From Epilithonimonas hungarica (lineage in GTDB: Bacteria; Bacteroidota; Bacteroidia; Flavobacteriales; Weeksellaceae), in contig NZ_FNBH01000004.1 in NCBI RefSeq assembly GCF_900102265.1, positions 341,744 to 405,743 of the forward strand: DNA of 64,000 bases. Direction: 5' to 3'. The position numbers and the translations under genes are program-made. The notes below the pieces were generated by a model. The model had not been told where the DNA came from. It was given only the letters and a program-made list of their open reading frames with translations, and made no database searches. Position 1 is the first letter of the stretch, and the number at the start of each line of letters is the position of its first letter. This document shows positions 61,925 through 64,000 of the stretch, piece by piece.

Positions 61925-62809
61925 TTATTGCTCTACAAAGAAATCTTCGTCTAAATGTTTTACTTCATAAGTTGCTTTTATTTGTACACCAACATTATAT
62001 TCATGCATTAAATCAACTAACTTATTACCATCTATCAAGATGATTTTGTGATGTGCATTTTTAGCCTTTTCTTCTGCACCTTTATCAAATAAAGAAGTCG
62101 TCACAAAAACACCTTTGTTGGTATCACCGCTCATTGCCCCAATGAAATTTCTTATGTCTTTTTCACGGACTTTATTTTCTGTAAATCTTTTTGCCTGAAT
62201 ATAGATTTTATCCAATCCAAGTTTATCTTCATTTATAACTCCGTCAATTCCTCCATCAGAAGATTTTGTAGTTTCAATAAAATCTCCGTATCCCATTTTC
62301 TTTAACAGAATCAAAATAACTTTTTCAAAATAATAAGGATCGATCTCTTTCAGCTTTTCAAGAAGCTCGTTCTTTGTTTCTCTCTCAATTTGGCTAAAGC
62401 CTTCATCAATTAAATCCTGCGGAGAAGCATTCGATATTTTCTTTATTTCTGTTGATTTTTTATCATTTTCAGTTTGATAAAAATCCATCAAAGAACTTTC
62501 CTGCTCTAAGTTATTTAAACTTAAATGTGTTTTCTGAGCAACCCCTTTTTCCGTAATTTGTACATTTCCTCTTGAGGGATAATGAATATATCCACCTTTC
62601 TTAAGATAAGATTTTCCCCAAGCAATTCTATTATTGATTAAGTTCTCTCCAGATTTTGTAGTTTCTTCAAGAAGTTCTTTGGGTAGATGAGCGTAATACT
62701 TTTCAATCACCCTCTTTTGCATCACCCTTGTATGAATTATTTCTCCATTTGATAGAATGTCCAGAATCGGATTAAAAGTTTCATGGAATTTAGGCAGTTC
62801 TTGATGCAT
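61925..62809 (-). CDS. Mrr-type restriction endonuclease
   Basis: 294 residues. The N-terminal winged-helix Mrr_N domain covers about 10-90 (LDILSNGEIIHTRVMQKRVI, INNRIAWGKSYLKKGGYIHY). The C-terminal Mrr_cat nuclease domain has the sequence SSDGGIDGVIN with Asp189 and QAK at 205-207, plus GVFVTTSLFDKGAEEKA. Mrr proteins cut methylated DNA, often the products of type I or III methylases. Finding one between hsdR and the recombinase on the same strand suggests that it belongs to the same defence locus and must tolerate the host's own modification pattern. Confidence 0.88.
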   Translation of the reverse strand: MHQELPKFHETFNPILDILSNGEIIHTRVMQKRVIEKYYAHLPKELLEETTKSGENLINNRIAWGKSYLKKGGYIHYPSRGNVQITEKGVAQKTHLSLNNLEQESSLMDFYQTENDKKSTEIKKISNASPQDLIDEGFSQIERETKNELLEKLKEIDPYYFEKVILILLKKMGYGDFIETTKSSDGGIDGVINEDKLGLDKIYIQAKRFTENKVREKDIRNFIGAMSGDTNKGVFVTTSLFDKGAEEKAKNAHHKIILIDGNKLVDLMHEYNVGVQIKATYEVKHLDEDFFVEQ

Positions 62810-62903
62810 TTATAAATTAGAAATTATGAGCTATGACACTAACTTTCGTACTGAACAAATATAGCAAAAAATGTACTCATAACTCATAATTATCAACTCT
62901 TAA

Positions 62904-63830
62904 CTACCTTAATGCCTTAAACATTTGCTCAATAGCTTTCTTCTTTTGTTCCATATTAGGATGTACATAAAGATTTAACGTGGTGCTGATGTTGGAATGC
63001 CCTAATAGTACACTTACCGTTTTATAATCGCAATTACTTTCAATACATCGGGTTGCGAAACTATGTCTTAACCCGTGAAATTTAAGTTCAGGCATTTTTA
63101 ATTCTTTCATTAAATTTTTGTAATAGCTTCTGTAGGTTCTTGGCTCAGTAGGTTTAGCATCGTTTGTCAATACAAAGAATGATGGATTGACTATCTTTTT
63201 AAAAGGTTTCAATATCCGTAATAGGTCTTTACTTATCGGAATTTCACGAATAGAATTTTTGGTTTTAGGTGTGTCCAGAATCAATTCTGTTTTACGAATT
63301 CCATCTTCTATAACATAAATCCGCTGAATGGTTCTGTTAACACTGATAATTCCGTTATCGGTATCAATATCTTCCCAAGTTAATGCACATACTTCCCCAA
63401 TACGCATTCCTGCACTTAAACATATATATACACCTAAATTCCTAAATGTAAAATGCTCTTGTATGTAGTTCATTATTTTTTTCTGATCAGTCTTGGTAAG
63501 CACTTCAATATTGTGTTTTTCTCGTTCAGTAGGAAACTGAATATCAAAAGGGGTATATTTCAACCATTTGTTTTTAGCTCCGAATTTTAAAATCATTTTC
63601 AGAACAATTAGAATATCCTTAATTGTTTTATGACTTAAACCCGTTTCCAATTTTTGAAAAACAAAGCTTTGAACATCAGCTTCCTCAATCGCAATTTTGT
63701 TTCCGAAATTAGGTAGTAGATGATTTTCAATTAATAGCGTATAAGCTGAGAAACTCGACTTTTTCACATACTGTTTTTTGTCTATTTTCCATAGATCGAT
63801 AACTTCTGAGAGTTGTTTTTGTTCATTCAT
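62904..63830 (-). CDS. tyrosine recombinase/integrase
   Basis: A 308-residue integrase with an N-terminal SAM-like core-binding domain (about 1-100: VKKSSFSAYTLLIENHLLPN) and a catalytic domain carrying the full tetrad: Arg143 in GMRIGEVCALTW, His252-x-x-Arg255 in FHGLRHSFATR, His278 in LLGHSN and Tyr288 in LNLYVHP. It is divergent from, and within 20 bp of, the hsdS coding fragment. In Bacteroidota, such recombinases beside hsdS invert specificity cassettes. A phage or island integrase is the alternative. Confidence 0.93.
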   Translation of the reverse strand: MNEQKQLSEVIDLWKIDKKQYVKKSSFSAYTLLIENHLLPNFGNKIAIEEADVQSFVFQKLETGLSHKTIKDILIVLKMILKFGAKNKWLKYTPFDIQFPTEREKHNIEVLTKTDQKKIMNYIQEHFTFRNLGVYICLSAGMRIGEVCALTWEDIDTDNGIISVNRTIQRIYVIEDGIRKTELILDTPKTKNSIREIPISKDLLRILKPFKKIVNPSFFVLTNDAKPTEPRTYRSYYKNLMKELKMPELKFHGLRHSFATRCIESNCDYKTVSVLLGHSNISTTLNLYVHPNMEQKKKAIEQMFKALR

Positions 63831-63848
63831 TATAATTTAATTTTTTAA

Positions 63849-64000
63849 AATCTCAAAGGAAAGCAATTAAGGACACTTTATCCCCCAGATAGATTTGGAA
63901 CTAAGGTTCCCAATTTGAGATTTCCTGAATTTACGGAGGAGTGGGAAACTAAGAAGTTGGGGGAAGTAGCAACAAATGTTATGTACGGTATGAATGCTGC
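63849..64000 (+). pseudogene. hsdS N-terminal fragment without a start codon, cut by the window edge
   Basis: An open plus-strand frame begins just after a TAA at 63846-63848 and runs off the window. It encodes PPDRFGTKVPNLRFPEFTEE and then EWETKKLGEVATNV, the characteristic N-terminal opening of type I specificity subunits (consensus PxLRFPEF...W...KLGEI). No ATG or GTG precedes this motif in frame; the only candidate is a TTG at 63915. It could be a silent specificity cassette lacking a start, a gene with an unusual start, or a decayed copy. Confidence 0.65.

Noticed and set aside
1..64000. CRISPR arrays, rRNA, tRNA, insertion sequences and known riboswitches
   Set aside because: No direct-repeat arrays, transposase genes, cloverleaf-like sequences or recognisable aptamers were found by reading; a covariance-model scan was not possible.

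Overview
The window is AT-rich chromosomal DNA of a member of the Bacteroidota, most likely a flavobacterium of the Chryseobacterium group (family Weeksellaceae). The evidence is the set of type IX secretion system (T9SS) cargo proteins with C-terminal type A and type B sorting domains, weak Shine-Dalgarno sequences, TAnnTTTG-like -7 promoter boxes, a bacteroidete zeaxanthin operon and many bacteroidete-specific families (DUF3570, DUF4266, GH130). The species assignment is inference. No rRNA, tRNA, CRISPR array or insertion sequence was found.

Layout. 1-3.8 kb: a cytoplasmic sugar unit on the minus strand (GT4 glycosyltransferase cut by the window edge, GH130 phosphorylase/mannosidase, a 43-residue Lys/Glu-rich peptide), then an AraC-type regulator and two small unknown genes. 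4.2-7.9 kb: a 1229-residue T9SS type B protein built of about seven 95-residue repeats. 8.0-12.1 kb: an unknown exported protein, thioredoxin-like protein, ApbE flavin transferase, DUF4266 lipoprotein ending in GGGCGCN, DUF3570 barrel, then a VIT/CCC1 metal transporter. 12.5-17.9 kb: a carotenoid operon (crtI, crtB, SRPBCC, crtZ, fused lycopene cyclase) bracketed by two paralogous MarR-type regulators. 18.1-24.2 kb: two serine beta-lactamase-like hydrolases, a TonB-dependent receptor and a PQQ-type sugar dehydrogenase lipoprotein. 24.3-31.7 kb: a general stress block (DUF2945, PA2169-type four-helix protein, NDH-2-like oxidoreductase, CinA-like protein, two SDRs, YciE-type ferritin-like protein, a second SRPBCC protein, an aldo/keto reductase).

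31.9-48.9 kb is a T9SS cargo block. It holds seven type A cargo proteins: a carbohydrate-binding-like protein, a GEVED protein, three ELWxxDGT-repeat proteins, a leucine-rich protein and an M36 metallopeptidase. Embedded in it are two copies of a two-gene module: a membrane-spanning AraC regulator with an N-terminal helical-repeat region, overlapped by 4 bp by a helical-repeat/TM protein that lacks the DNA-binding domain. The copies point away from each other around an ELWxxDGT gene. 49.3-58.8 kb: a Crp/Fnr-like regulator, a CPBP protease and a run of exported hydrolases (two beta-lactamase-like, two S41 peptidases, one CocE/NonD). 58.9-64 kb: a defence locus with type I HsdR, an Mrr-type nuclease, a tyrosine recombinase and, diverging at the window edge, the N-terminal coding part of an hsdS specificity gene with no start codon in its frame.

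The points most worth following are the duplicated TPR-AraC/TPR-TM modules beside T9SS cargo, the Trx-ApbE-DUF4266-DUF3570 unit, the twin-MarR zeaxanthin operon and the apparently recombination-prone hsdS locus.
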